Assembly (NCBI RefSeq): GCF_022879575.1
Contig: NZ_CP084260.1
Span: 868,001 to 932,000, forward strand
Direction: 5' to 3'
Length of the DNA: 64,000 bases
Source of the DNA: Caballeronia sp. SL2Y3
Lineage (GTDB): Bacteria; Pseudomonadota; Gammaproteobacteria; Burkholderiales; Burkholderiaceae
Within the stretch, counting starts at the first letter, position 1; each line of letters begins with the position of its first letter. The notes beneath the pieces were generated by a model, which was given only the letters and a program-made list of their open reading frames with translations, was not told the DNA's origin and made no database searches. Of this stretch, positions 10,780 through 20,760 are shown piece after piece. The position numbers were made by a program, and so were the translations under genes.

Positions 10780-11004
10780 GATCGGATACGGGTGAAACAT
10801 GTCGAAACGGGACCAGGCGCGGCACGCGTGCGTCGCGCGAAACCGCTATTATCCCGCAAACGGCGGGCGCGTCCGGCGCGGCGCGCGGCCCCGCTCGGCG
10901 ATTCGCGGCGCGTGCCCGATTTCGAGAGCGGCGGGCGCCTTATCCGTTCGGCCAACGCGGCCCTCCCGGGCAATTTCGCGACAGCCCGCATGTACAATAT
11001 CGGC

Positions 11005-14000
11005 ATGTCAGATCCCCGCTTCGTTCATCTCCGCGTCCACTCCGAATTCTCGATTGCCGACGGCATCGTGCGGCTGGACGACGTTGTCAAATCGGCCGCC
11101 GAAGACGGTCAGGGCGCGCTCGCGCTGACCGATCTCGCCAATGCTTTCGGCCTCGTGCGCTTCTACAAGGAAGCGCGCGGCAAGGGCGTGAAACCCATTG
11201 CGGGCTGCGACGTCTGGATCACGAATCCCGCCGATCGCGACAAGCCTTCGCGCCTGTTGCTGCTCGTGCGCGACAAGACCGGCTATCTGAATCTGTGCGA
11301 ACTGCTGAGCCGCGCGTGGCTCACGAATCAGTATCGCGGCCGCGCGGAGGTGATGGTCGAATGGCTCGAAGAAGGGCTCGCTAAAGGGCTGCTGGCGCTC
11401 TCGGGCGCGCAGACCGGCGACATCGGCATGGCGTTCGCGGCGGGCAACACCGCGAGCGCGGAGCGCCACGCCGAGCGCTGGGCGAAGCTCTTTCCGAACG
11501 CGTTTTACATCGAACTGCAGCGCGCCGGTCAGCCGGGCGAGCAGGCGTACATTCTGGAGGCCGTCGCGCTCGCCGCGAAGCTGCGCCTGCCGGTGGTCGC
11601 CACGCATCCGCTGCAGTTCATGACCCCGGACGACTACACCGCGCACGAAGCGCGCGTGTGCATTTCCGAGGGCGACATTCTCGCCAATCCGCGCCGCCAG
11701 AAGCGTTTCACGACCGAGCAGTACTTCCGCACGCAGGACGAGATGTGCGCGCTTTTCGCGGACATTCCGTCGGCGCTCGCGAATACGGTCGAAATCGCCA
11801 AGCGCTGCAATCTCACGCTCGAACTCGGCAAGCCGAAGCTGCCGCTTTTCCCGACACCCGACGGCATGTCGCTCGACGACTACCTCGTGCAGTTGTCGAA
11901 GGAAGGCCTCGAAGTGCGGCTCGCGCAGCTTTACCCGGACGAGGCCGAGCGCGACGCGCAACGCGACACGTACTACAAGCGGCTCGACTTCGAGTGCGGG
12001 ACCATCATCAAGATGGGCTTTCCAGGCTACTTCCTGATCGTCGCCGACTTCATCATGTGGGCGAAGAACAATGGCGTGCCGGTCGGCCCGGGGCGCGGCT
12101 CGGGCGCGGGTTCGCTCGTCGCGTATGCGCTCGGCATCACGGATCTCGATCCGCTGCGCTACAACCTGCTCTTCGAACGCTTCCTGAATCCGGAACGCGT
12201 GTCGATGCCCGACTTCGACATCGACTTCTGTCAGGAAGGGCGCGACCGCGTCATCCAGTACGTGAAGGGCAAGTACGGCGCGGACGCCGTCTCGCAGATC
12301 GCCACCTTCGGCACCATGGCGGCGAAGGCGGCGGTGCGCGACATCGGCCGCGTGCTCGATCTCGGCTACATGTTCACGGACGGCATCGCGAAGCTCATTC
12401 CGTTCAAGCCGGGCAAGCACGTGACCATCGCAGACGCGATGAAGGAAGAGCCGGCGCTTCAGGAGCGTTTCGACTCCGAAGACGAAGTGCATCAGTTGCT
12501 GGAGCTCGCGCAGCGCGTCGAGGGCTTGACGCGAAATGTGGGCATGCACGCGGGCGGCGTGCTGATCGCGCCCGGCAAGCTCACCGATTTTTGCCCGCTC
12601 TATACGCAGGGTGAAGACGGCGGCGTCGTCAGCCAGTACGACAAGGACGACGTGGAAGCCGTTGGCCTCGTGAAGTTCGACTTCCTGGGCCTGACCACGC
12701 TCACGATTCTCGACTGGGCCGAACGGTATATCCGCCGGCTCGATCCGAGCAAGCGCGACTGGAGCCTCGCGCAAGTGCCGCTGGACGATCCGGCTTCGTT
12801 CACCATCCTCAAGAAGGCGAACACCGTCGCCGTGTTCCAGCTGGAAAGCCGCGGCATGCAGGGCATGCTGAAGGACGCGCAGCCGGACCGCTTCGAGGAC
12901 ATCATCGCGCTGGTGGCGCTGTATCGCCCCGGCCCGATGGACCTGATTCCGAGCTTCTGCGCGCGCAAGCACGGGCGCGAAATCGTCGAGTATCCGGACC
13001 CGCGCGTCGAACCTGTCCTGAAAGAGACCTACGGCATCATGGTCTATCAGGAGCAGGTGATGCAGATGGCGCAGATCATCGGCGGCTACTCGCTCGGCGG
13101 CGCGGACTTGCTGCGTCGCGCGATGGGCAAGAAAAAGCCCGAGGAAATGGCGAAGCACCGCGAGATTTTCGCGGAAGGCGCGGCCAAGAACGGCCTCACG
13201 CGCGAGAAGTCCGACGAGATTTTCGACTTGATGGAGAAGTTCGCGGGCTACGGCTTCAACAAGTCGCACGCGGCGGCGTATGCGCTGCTCGCGTACTACA
13301 CGGCGTGGCTCAAGGCGCATCATCCGGCGGAATTCATGGCGGCCAACATGTCGCTCGCCATGGACGACACCGACAAGGTGAAGATCCTCTTCGAGGATTG
13401 CATCGCCAACGGCATGACGGTGCTGCCGCCGGACATCAATCAGTCGGCGTATCGCTTCGAACCGGTCGCGGAGGCGGACGGCAAGCGTTCGAAGACCATT
13501 CGCTACGGACTGGGCGCGGTGAAGGGTAGCGGCCAGAACGCCATCGAAGAGGTCCTGCGGGCGCGCGAAGACGGCGCATTCACCGACCTCTTCGATTTCT
13601 GCGAGCGCATCGACCGGCGCGTCGTGAACCGGCGCACGGTCGAGGCGCTGATTCGTGCCGGCGCGTTCGACGCGGTGCACGCGAATCGCGCGCAACTGCT
13701 CGCTTCGGTGCCGCTCGCGATGGAGGCCGCCGAACAGGCCGCCGCGAACGCCATGCAGGCGGGCCTCTTCGACATGGGCGACGCGCCGCTGCAGAAGCAC
13801 GAACTCGTCGACGAGCCCGCGTGGTCGGACAAGAAGCGTCTGCAGGAAGAAAAGACGGCGCTCGGCTTCTATCTGTCGGGGCATCTTTTCGACGCCTACA
13901 AGGGCGAAGTGCGCCGCTTCGTGCGCCAGAAGATCGGCGAGCTGAAGGAAGGCCGCGACAAGCTCGTCGCGGGCGTGATTTCGTCGATGCGCACACAGAT

Positions 14001-14520
14001 GACCCAGCGCGGCAAGATGCTGATCGTCAATCTGGACGACGGCACCGGCCAGTGCGAAGTGACCGTGTTCAACGAGCAGTTCGAAGCGAACAAGGCGCTT
14101 TTCAAGGAAGACGAACTGCTGGTGGTGCAGGGGCAGGCGCGCAACGACGCATTCACGGGCGGCATCCGCTTCACCGTCGATACGGCGATGGATCTCGAAC
14201 GCGCGCGTAGCCGCTACGCGCAAGCCGTGAAGGTCGAGATGAACGGGAACGCCGACGCATTGCGGCTGCGTCGCGTGCTCGAAGCGCATGCGGCAGGCGA
14301 ACAGGCCGCGCCGCCGCCGATGCCGGTCAGAGACAATGGCCGTCAGCGTCAGAGCGCCGCGCCGATTCCCAATGGACTCAACGTCAGCATCGTCTATCGC
14401 AGCGAGCACGCCGAAGGCGAAGTGCGTTTAGGCGACGCGTGGCGCGTCAAGCCGACCGACGATCTCATCAGCGCGCTGCGCGGGGAGTTCGCGGGGAGTG
14501 AGATCGAGATTGTTTATTGA
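11005..14520 (+). CDS. dnaE: DNA polymerase III subunit alpha
   Basis: Replicative polymerase catalytic subunit. The 1171-aa protein starts with a PHP domain (FVHLRVHSEFSIADG), then the palm with the catalytic aspartates in PDFDIDF (about 402-408), the fingers and beta-binding region, a helix-hairpin-helix part, and a C-terminal OB domain (GKMLIVNLDDGTGQCEVTVF). Length matches the family (about 1160-1180). The frame is open back to 9904, but that part is antisense to trhO and unlike DnaE. The ATG at 11005 has no ribosome site, and a TACAAT box ends 6 bp before it. It overlaps the next gene by one base. Confidence 0.97.
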   Translation: MSDPRFVHLRVHSEFSIADGIVRLDDVVKSAAEDGQGALALTDLANAFGLVRFYKEARGKGVKPIAGCDVWITNPADRDKPSRLLLLVRDKTGYLNLCELLSRAWLTNQYRGRAEVMVEWLEEGLAKGLLALSGAQTGDIGMAFAAGNTASAERHAERWAKLFPNAFYIELQRAGQPGEQAYILEAVALAAKLRLPVVATHPLQFMTPDDYTAHEARVCISEGDILANPRRQKRFTTEQYFRTQDEMCALFADIPSALANTVEIAKRCNLTLELGKPKLPLFPTPDGMSLDDYLVQLSKEGLEVRLAQLYPDEAERDAQRDTYYKRLDFECGTIIKMGFPGYFLIVADFIMWAKNNGVPVGPGRGSGAGSLVAYALGITDLDPLRYNLLFERFLNPERVSMPDFDIDFCQEGRDRVIQYVKGKYGADAVSQIATFGTMAAKAAVRDIGRVLDLGYMFTDGIAKLIPFKPGKHVTIADAMKEEPALQERFDSEDEVHQLLELAQRVEGLTRNVGMHAGGVLIAPGKLTDFCPLYTQGEDGGVVSQYDKDDVEAVGLVKFDFLGLTTLTILDWAERYIRRLDPSKRDWSLAQVPLDDPASFTILKKANTVAVFQLESRGMQGMLKDAQPDRFEDIIALVALYRPGPMDLIPSFCARKHGREIVEYPDPRVEPVLKETYGIMVYQEQVMQMAQIIGGYSLGGADLLRRAMGKKKPEEMAKHREIFAEGAAKNGLTREKSDEIFDLMEKFAGYGFNKSHAAAYALLAYYTAWLKAHHPAEFMAANMSLAMDDTDKVKILFEDCIANGMTVLPPDINQSAYRFEPVAEADGKRSKTIRYGLGAVKGSGQNAIEEVLRAREDGAFTDLFDFCERIDRRVVNRRTVEALIRAGAFDAVHANRAQLLASVPLAMEAAEQAAANAMQAGLFDMGDAPLQKHELVDEPAWSDKKRLQEEKTALGFYLSGHLFDAYKGEVRRFVRQKIGELKEGRDKLVAGVISSMRTQMTQRGKMLIVNLDDGTGQCEVTVFNEQFEANKALFKEDELLVVQGQARNDAFTGGIRFTVDTAMDLERARSRYAQAVKVEMNGNADALRLRRVLEAHAAGEQAAPPPMPVRDNGRQRQSAAPIPNGLNVSIVYRSEHAEGEVRLGDAWRVKPTDDLISALRGEFAGSEIEIVY

Positions 14521-15575
14521 TGCGCATCGGCATATCGGCGAATGCGCTGAAGCATTCCGGCGGCCTTGAACGTTACGCGATGGACCTCGTGCGCGGCTTC
14601 GCGCAAGCGGGTTTCGTCGCGCCGAACAAGCCCGTATTCTTCGCGCGCAAGATCGATTCTTCGCTGCCCGAATACGCGATGGTGGAGGCGCATCGCATCA
14701 ACGTGTCCTTTTTGCCGGGCAAGTGGCGCGATGGGTTTTTCTCCAGGGCGTTGCAGCGCGAGCGCAGGCGCGCCAACGTCGATGTGCTGATTGGGTGCAA
14801 TCGCGTGAGAGGTTCGGAGATTGCGATCTGCGGGGGCACGCATATCGGCTTTCTGCGCGCGACGGGACGGCGCGAGAAGCGTTCGGACAGGCGGCAAACT
14901 GCGCTGGAACGGAACCAGTACGCGACGGCTTCAGTGATCGTCGCGCATTCGGAGATGATGCGCGAGGAGCTCCGCACGCTCTACGACATTGCCGACGACA
15001 AGATTCGCGTGCTGTACCCGCCCGTGGATGGCGCGCGTTTCTCGCCCGTCGATGCCACCGAGCGCGAGCGTCTGCGCGAGCAGTTCGGGTTTGCGCGCGA
15101 CGAAACCGTGCTGCTGTTTCCGTCGAGCAGTCACGAGCGCAAGGGTCTGCCGCTCATCGAAATGGCGCTCGCAGGCATGAATGTAACGGTCGCCGTGGCG
15201 GGACGCGCGCCGCAAGCCGCGGCGTCGAACGTGCGCTATCTCGGCTACGTGAAGAACATCGAGGACGCGTATCGCGCGGCGGACTTTACCATTCTTGCGT
15301 CCAGCTACGAACCGTTCGGCCTTGTCGGCATCGAATCGGTGATGTGCGGCACGCCGGTGATCTTTCCCGCGAGCATCGGCTGTGTGGATGCCATCGAAGA
15401 GAGCGCCAAACATGTATTTCTGCCGGGCGACGCCGACGATCTGCGTCGTGTGGCGAGCGCGGCCATTGCATCACGGCGCGAGCGCGTGTCCGGGACGGCC
15501 GTGCGGTACGACGCGAGCGTTGCGGCGCACGTCGATGCGCTGCTCGCGCTTGCGCAGGGCATTCGCGCTACCTAG
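14520..15575 (+). CDS. Glycosyltransferase family 4 (LPS core)
   Basis: Probable LPS-core sugar transferase of the GT-B fold, cytosolic face of the inner membrane. The 351-aa protein opens with RIGISANALKHSGGLERYAMD, has a central IADDKIRVLYPPVDGARFSP and the donor-site helix FTILASSYEPFGLVGIESVMCGTPV, with the EPFGLVGIE acid pair typical of GT4 enzymes. The ATG at 14520 shares its A with the dnaE TGA, so translation is probably coupled. The order dnaE, GT4, GT2, GT2, ligase, msbA, waaC marks an LPS-core locus. Acceptor and sugar cannot be read from the sequence. Its end overlaps the convergent GT2 gene by 8 bp. Confidence 0.87.
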   Translation: MRIGISANALKHSGGLERYAMDLVRGFAQAGFVAPNKPVFFARKIDSSLPEYAMVEAHRINVSFLPGKWRDGFFSRALQRERRRANVDVLIGCNRVRGSEIAICGGTHIGFLRATGRREKRSDRRQTALERNQYATASVIVAHSEMMREELRTLYDIADDKIRVLYPPVDGARFSPVDATERERLREQFGFARDETVLLFPSSSHERKGLPLIEMALAGMNVTVAVAGRAPQAAASNVRYLGYVKNIEDAYRAADFTILASSYEPFGLVGIESVMCGTPVIFPASIGCVDAIEESAKHVFLPGDADDLRRVASAAIASRRERVSGTAVRYDASVAAHVDALLALAQGIRAT

Positions 15576-16323
15576 TCTTGTTGAGGTGCGCGAGCTTGAG
15601 AAAGCGGTAATAGACGGTCTGCGCGTTGAACAGCGCGATCATGAAGCCGGTCTTGCCGTCGAGAAAGCCCCGCCTTAACACGTAAGTGCGAAGGAACGCC
15701 CATGCGCCGCGCGACACCGCCACGCCGAAACTGCCGCGCTTGCCTGCCGCATGGCGCTGCTGCGCGCCGGCGGTCGAATAAGCGTCCAGCTTGCGCAATA
15801 CCGCTTCGAAGTCCTCGTACGAGTAATGCATGAGCTTGCCGCTCAGACGCGTGACGGGTGTGTCCGTCGACAGGATAAGGCGCTCGTGTACCAGATCCCC
15901 TGAAAACCGCGCCGTGCCGCGCCTGAACAAACGCGGAATCCAGTCCGGATACCAGCCGCTGTGATGCACCCACACGCCGCAGAAACTCGACAAGCGGTCG
16001 ATTGCGTACACATCGGCGTGCGGAGCGCCAATCGCCGACTGGATGGACGCCGCGAGTTCCGGCGAAACGATTTCATCCGCGTCGATCGACATGATCCAGT
16101 CCGTGGTCAGGGCATCGACGGCGCGGTTCTTCTGTGGACCGAAGCCCGGCCAGTCGTGCGCCTCGATCACGCGCGCGCCGTTCGCCCGCGCGATGTCCAC
16201 CGTGGCGTCCGTGCTGCCGCCGTCGACGATGACGATCTGATCCGCGAATGACACGGATTGCAGGCACTGCGCGAGCCGCGCGGCGGCGTTGTAGGTGATG
16301 ATGGCGATGCCGAGGGTAGGCAC
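15568..16323 (-). CDS. Glycosyltransferase family 2, WaaE/KdtX-like
   Basis: Probable LPS inner-core glucosyltransferase. It has the GT-A fold: IAIITYNAAARLAQCL at the start, VDGGSTDAT for nucleotide sugar, the phrase DWPGFGPQKNRA typical of the WaaE/KdtX group, and the metal-binding SIDADE. A C-terminal hydrophobic/basic region may sit at the membrane. I chose the GTG at 16323 because AAGGAA stands 9 bp before it and the conserved region begins at once; an in-frame ATG at 16374 would add 17 residues but has an SD too close to it. It follows another GT2 gene on the same strand (stop at 16379), probably as an operon. Confidence 0.85.
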   Translation of the reverse strand: MPTLGIAIITYNAAARLAQCLQSVSFADQIVIVDGGSTDATVDIARANGARVIEAHDWPGFGPQKNRAVDALTTDWIMSIDADEIVSPELAASIQSAIGAPHADVYAIDRLSSFCGVWVHHSGWYPDWIPRLFRRGTARFSGDLVHERLILSTDTPVTRLSGKLMHYSYEDFEAVLRKLDAYSTAGAQQRHAAGKRGSFGVAVSRGAWAFLRTYVLRRGFLDGKTGFMIALFNAQTVYYRFLKLAHLNKTR

Positions 16324-16378
16324 GTTCAACGTTTCCTTCGAATCGACGAAAAGAGCCGGGCGGCCATGACGCATCCTG

Positions 16379-17374
16379 TCAACGGCGCAGATGCCATTTC
16401 ACGAAGAAGAACGGCGCGAGCAACCACGGCCAGGTCGCATACACGAACATGCGAATGCGAAAGCCGGGGCTCACGTCCTTCGATCTTGACATCAACGAGA
16501 GGCGGCGCATGGCCGAAGGTTCGTCGAACAGGGCGCTGACGTACCGCTCACGGGCAGATTTGCCGGCAAGCAGCGCGCGCATTCGTTCGCCGACGCCGAC
16601 TTTATCGGCATCACGTTGCAGTTGGCGCGTTTCGCCGGAGCCATTCAGATTGGCCAGCTTGATGCGCGCAACGTAATCGGAGGGCGTGCGCCATGTGCGC
16701 TTGCTCGATAGCCCTCCGCGCCGATAGAGCACCAGCGGTTCGTGCAGCGTATATGCGCCACGGCTCATGATGGCGCGGAACGCCATGATCTGATCTTCGC
16801 CGTAAATGCCGGGCGCAATCGGCCCAAAGGCTTCGAACAGTCGCCGCGTCCATGCATGCGCCGCTCCCACCAGATGAGGGCGATTGGCCGACCACGCTTC
16901 GAAGCTGCGGTAAGCGTCCAGATCGGTCACGCGCAGCACGCCGTGCGCCTCGCCGTTCGCGTCGAGGTCCTGCAGATCGGTGGCGATCAGGTCCCAGCGC
17001 TTGCCGCTGTCGAGCCATACTCGCATCACGCGCTCGACGCGCTCGGGCTTCGATATGTCGTCGCCGGCGGCGATGAACAGCATCTCACCGGACGCGCGCG
17101 CGGCAAGCGCGCTCAGATGCGCGCTGATGCCGAGATTTACCTCATTCCGAAAGAGCCGTACAGTGTGCGGACCTCGATAAGCGTTCACGCAGCGCTGCGC
17201 AATCGCAAATGTGGCGTCCGGAGAGGCATCGTCCGAGATCAGGATTTCGAGCGGCGACCATGTTTGTTCCAGGGCGCCTCGTATTGCATCGGCGACAGTG
17301 TCTTCTTGGCGGAATGTGATGAGCAGCAGGCTCGCGAGCGGCGCGGTCGGCGTAGATTGGGATGTTGCAGACAT
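16379..17374 (-). CDS. Glycosyltransferase family 2
   Basis: Probable sugar transferase for LPS core or outer core. The 331-aa protein has the GT2 start SLLLITFRQEDTVADAIRGA, the nucleotide-binding ISDDASPDAT, the metal motif AAGDDISKPERVERV, and GEDQIMAFRA, where the acid pair fits the catalytic base. Its C-terminus (FVYATWPWLLAPFFFVKWHLRR) is an aromatic, hydrophobic helix with a basic end, suggesting membrane attachment. It is divergent from the ligase gene and upstream of the WaaE-like gene. Donor and acceptor are unknown. Confidence 0.87.
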   Translation of the reverse strand: MSATSQSTPTAPLASLLLITFRQEDTVADAIRGALEQTWSPLEILISDDASPDATFAIAQRCVNAYRGPHTVRLFRNEVNLGISAHLSALAARASGEMLFIAAGDDISKPERVERVMRVWLDSGKRWDLIATDLQDLDANGEAHGVLRVTDLDAYRSFEAWSANRPHLVGAAHAWTRRLFEAFGPIAPGIYGEDQIMAFRAIMSRGAYTLHEPLVLYRRGGLSSKRTWRTPSDYVARIKLANLNGSGETRQLQRDADKVGVGERMRALLAGKSARERYVSALFDEPSAMRRLSLMSRSKDVSPGFRIRMFVYATWPWLLAPFFFVKWHLRR

Positions 17375-17438
17375 TTATCGATCAAGACACATCGGCCGTT
17401 CTAAGGAGCCTTGCTGATGCAGGTCTCTCTCGCCTTCG

Positions 17439-17470
17439 TTGACGAGTACGCCATGGGGCAGCCGTATAAT
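17439..17470 (+). promoter_or_regulatory. Promoter of the O-antigen ligase gene
   Basis: A perfect TATAAT lies at 17465-17470. A TTGACG is at 17439-17444, but the 20-bp spacing is longer than ideal, so the true -35 may differ. Transcription would begin near 17477, upstream of the chosen TTG start at 17529. Confidence 0.6.
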
Positions 17471-17528
17471 ACCGGAGTTCTGGGACACGCGGCCGGACCG
17501 GCCTGCCGCACCCCTTCAGGTTCGAAGA

Positions 17529-18818
17529 TTGGAAAAGACAATTCGCTATCTTATTGCCAGCATGGTCCTGCTGGCGCCCGCAAGCACGTTGGTCGTGAGA
17601 GGCGGAACGGGGTACTGTTTCTTTGTCCTGGTCGCGATCGCAGTCTTCGCCGGTTTGTCCAAGCCGTTCAGGCTCAGCCCCGGTTTGCTGATTTCAGCTT
17701 ACCCGTTGTATACCGCGGGCATGCTGTGCTTCATGGTCTATTTGCCCCTGCAGCAGGCACTCGAAGGATATTATCTGCCGCGCGAGTTCGACGGTCTATC
17801 GCGCTTTGCGCTGTCATTGCCGATCTTTCTTCTGCTCGTCAACGTGCCGATCGGATATCTGAAGGCGCTTGGTTGGGGTTGCACGCTAGGCGCGTTCGGT
17901 GCGGGCGTCTGGGCAGCCGATAGCGCGATCCACATGACGGTGACTGAACTCAACCGTCTCGGCAACGATTTCACGAATCCTATCCCGTATGGCAACACGG
18001 CCTTGCTTCTCGGCTTCCTGTCAGTGATGACGATTCGCTGGGACGACTACCGCAATGCCTGGATGCGGCGCCTCGGCATCGGGCTCAAACTGTTAGGATT
18101 CGCGGCGGGACTCTATGCGTCGTACCTTTCGGGCACGCGCGGCGGGTGGCTCGCCATCCCGCTTTTCTTGGTTCTTTGTTCGTTCAACTTCGGGTGGGTG
18201 AAACGGTGGCAAGACGGGTTGGCGGCGGCCGGTGCCGTCGTCCTGGCGATGGCGCTTCTTCTTGCATCGCCCATCGGACGCGAGCGCGTCATGGCGACGG
18301 AGTCGGATCTTGCGCAACTGACCCACGATGCCGCGCCGAGTACATCGCTCGGTGCTCGCTTGCAGCTATGGCGGGCGTCAATCCAAATGTTCGAAGAGCA
18401 TCCGTTGCTGGGCGTGGGAAAGGGTCACTTGAAAAGCCATCTGCAGAGCATGGCGGACGCCGGCGTAATATCGCCGCTCGTCGTCAACCAGCGTGCGCAC
18501 AGTGAATTTTTCTCGACGGTTGCCGAACTCGGCGCCGTCGGAGTCGTCTGTCTTGCGTTGCTGTATTTGGGGCCGCTCGTGTACTTCTTGCGATACCGTC
18601 GTTCGCCGCACCGCGATGTTTCGACTGCCGCGTATTGCGGAATCGCGGTGTCGGGGTCGGTTATCATCTTCGGCTTGAGCATCGACGTGCTTACGGTGGT
18701 GATGAGTACCGCCCTTATCGCGCTTATGTGGGCTGTGCTGCTTGCGGTTATAGCGCGTGACACTTGTCTGCGGCAAAGCTCGACCATCGAGTCGAGAGCC
18801 GATAGCCGAAATCGCTGA
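17529..18818 (+). CDS. waaL: O-antigen ligase (WaaL family)
   Basis: Polytopic inner-membrane enzyme that transfers undecaprenyl-linked O-antigen to lipid A-core on the periplasmic side. About ten or more hydrophobic segments are visible, with a large periplasmic loop containing RLQLWRASIQMFEEHPLLGVGKG and the H(S)EFF pattern in NQRAHSEFFSTVAELG, both typical of the Wzy_C/WaaL domain. SGTRGGWLAIP matches the conserved Arg region. The start is inferred: the frame is open to 17439, but a promoter occupies that part. The TTG at 17529 has AGG eight bases upstream; the next ATG (17562) lies inside the first membrane helix. O-antigen polymerases share this domain, but the LPS-core context favours ligase. 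Confidence 0.85.
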   Translation: MEKTIRYLIASMVLLAPASTLVVRGGTGYCFFVLVAIAVFAGLSKPFRLSPGLLISAYPLYTAGMLCFMVYLPLQQALEGYYLPREFDGLSRFALSLPIFLLLVNVPIGYLKALGWGCTLGAFGAGVWAADSAIHMTVTELNRLGNDFTNPIPYGNTALLLGFLSVMTIRWDDYRNAWMRRLGIGLKLLGFAAGLYASYLSGTRGGWLAIPLFLVLCSFNFGWVKRWQDGLAAAGAVVLAMALLLASPIGRERVMATESDLAQLTHDAAPSTSLGARLQLWRASIQMFEEHPLLGVGKGHLKSHLQSMADAGVISPLVVNQRAHSEFFSTVAELGAVGVVCLALLYLGPLVYFLRYRRSPHRDVSTAAYCGIAVSGSVIIFGLSIDVLTVVMSTALIALMWAVLLAVIARDTCLRQSSTIESRADSRNR

Positions 18819-18914
18819 TTGCCCGCATCAGGCTCGAGCGATTCACCTAGACGTAATATTAGAGATTGGGTCACGCGACAGCGGACCGGCGCGGGGCGAA
18901 GTGGAGAAACTTTC

Positions 18915-20696
18915 TTGAACAAACCGGCATCACTCCGCAAGCCCATCGGCGGCACGGAAGCTTCATCGCCGATGGCCGTCATGAAGCGGCTCTGGCCGTA
19001 CATTCGCCCGCTGATGGGCATGGTCATTCTCGGCATCGCGACGATGGGCATCGTCGCCGCGACCGAGGCCGGCATTCCGATGCTGCTCAAGCCGCTGCTC
19101 GACCACGGCTTCGGTACAAAGGGCAGCGATCACGCGAAGTGGCTCGTGCCTGCAGCCGTCATCGGTCTCGCGCTCGTGCGCGGGGCGGCGCAGTACGCAT
19201 CCGGCTATTTCCTGTCGTACGTGTCGAACAAAATCTTGCTGCAACTGCGGCTCGAGATGTTCCAGCGCATGATCCACACGAGTGCAGGCTTCTTCCAGCG
19301 CGAGACGGCGAGCACGGTCATCAACGCGATCGTCTTCGAGGTCAATCAGATTCTATCGGTGCTGTCGAGCGTGGTCGTGACGCTCGTGCGCGATTCGCTC
19401 ACGGTTGTGTTCCTGCTTGGCTATCTGTTCATCCTCAACTGGCGCCTCACCTTGATCGTCGCGGTCATCCTTCCGCTGATCGGCTGGCTCGTGAGCAAGA
19501 TCAATCGCCGGCTGCGGCGGCTGAACCGCGAGCATCAGGCGCTCACGAACGAACTGTCGTATGTCGTCGAGGAAACCGTGGGCGGCTATAAGGTCGTGAA
19601 AGTGCACAACGGCGAGCGCTACGAGATCGACCGCTTCACGGAAATGAGCCACCGGCTGCGCGGCTATTCCATGCGCATGCAGGTATCCGGCGGCCTCGCG
19701 CAGCCGCTCACGCAGTTTCTCGCGTCGATCGCGCTTGCAGTCGTGCTCACCATCGCGGTCGTGCAATCGGCCAACGATCAGACCACGGTCGGCGGTTTCG
19801 TGGCGTTCGTCACGTCGATGCTGCTGGTCATTTCGCCGCTCAAGCATCTGATCGACATCAATCAGCCGATGCAGCGCGGCATGACCGCGGCCGAACTGAT
19901 CTTCGGCCTGATCGACGAACCTCCGGAGCCAAGCGGCGGCGGGCGTCGTCTGGAACGCGCGCGCGGCGAAGTGGAGTTCCGCGACGTTTCCTTCGCCTAT
20001 TCCCCCGACCGGTCGACGCTCGATCATGTGTCGTTCAAGGTCGCGCCCGGCGAGATGGTTGCGCTGGCAGGGCCGTCAGGAAGCGGCAAGACCACGCTCG
20101 TCAATCTGCTGCCGAGATTCTTCGATCCGGCGAGCGGCGACGTGCTAGTGGACGGCGTTCCGCTGCGCGAATATGCGCTCTCAGACCTGCGCGCGCAAAT
20201 GGCGATGGTGAGCCAGGATGTCGTGCTCTTCAACGACTCGATCGCCGCCAACGTCGCCTATGGCACGACGCCGGACCGGGAACGCGTGCTTCGCGCGCTC
20301 ACTGCGGCGAACCTGGCGGACATGGTCGCGTCGATGCCTGATGGCATCGATACGCTGATTGGTGGTAACGGCATGCGTCTGTCAGGTGGCCAGCGGCAGC
20401 GGCTCGCGATTGCGCGGGCCATCTACAAGGACGCGCCGATCCTGATTCTCGACGAGGCGACATCTGCGCTCGATTCCGAATCGGAGCGGCATGTGCAATC
20501 CGCGCTAGAGGCGCTCATGAAGGGTCGAACGACGCTCGTGATTGCGCACCGGCTATCGACTATCGAACGCGCGGACCGCATCCTGGTCATGGAACGTGGC
20601 CGCATCGCCGAGCAGGGCAGTCACGCGGAATTACTGCGGCAGAACGGACTTTATGCCCATCTGCATCGCATGCAGTATCAACAAGAGGCGGCGTAG
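18915..20696 (+). CDS. msbA: Lipid A export ATP-binding/permease protein MsbA
   Basis: Homodimeric ABC exporter that flips lipid A-core across the inner membrane. The product (593 aa) has six membrane helices, then the ATPase: Walker [12 protein letters not shown]-loop MVSQDVVLF, signature LSGGQRQR, Walker [13 protein letters not shown] and the H-loop IAHRLST. The start is the TTG at 18915, with GGAG eight bases before it; the 32 codons upstream in frame look non-coding. The ligase gene ends 96 bp upstream and waaC follows 64 bp after, so ligation, flipping and heptose addition are probably transcribed together. Confidence 0.94.
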   Translation: MNKPASLRKPIGGTEASSPMAVMKRLWPYIRPLMGMVILGIATMGIVAATEAGIPMLLKPLLDHGFGTKGSDHAKWLVPAAVIGLALVRGAAQYASGYFLSYVSNKILLQLRLEMFQRMIHTSAGFFQRETASTVINAIVFEVNQILSVLSSVVVTLVRDSLTVVFLLGYLFILNWRLTLIVAVILPLIGWLVSKINRRLRRLNREHQALTNELSYVVEETVGGYKVVKVHNGERYEIDRFTEMSHRLRGYSMRMQVSGGLAQPLTQFLASIALAVVLTIAVVQSANDQTTVGGFVAFVTSMLLVISPLKHLIDINQPMQRGMTAAELIFGLIDEPPEPSGGGRRLERARGEVEFRDVSFAYSPDRSTLDHVSFKVAPGEMVALAGPSGSGKTTLVNLLPRFFDPASGDVLVDGVPLREYALSDLRAQMAMVSQDVVLFNDSIAANVAYGTTPDRERVLRALTAANLADMVASMPDGIDTLIGGNGMRLSGGQRQRLAIARAIYKDAPILILDEATSALDSESERHVQSALEALMKGRTTLVIAHRLSTIERADRILVMERGRIAEQGSHAELLRQNGLYAHLHRMQYQQEAA

Positions 20697-20760
20697 CTCT
20701 CATGTCGACTAGAAGTCTCCTCATGATCCCGACGGTTGGCGTCGGAAAGATACCTGGACG

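Noticed and set aside
9904..11004. N-terminal extension of dnaE to 1538 codons
   Set aside because: The extra part is antisense to trhO and unlike any DnaE; conserved sequence starts right at 11005.
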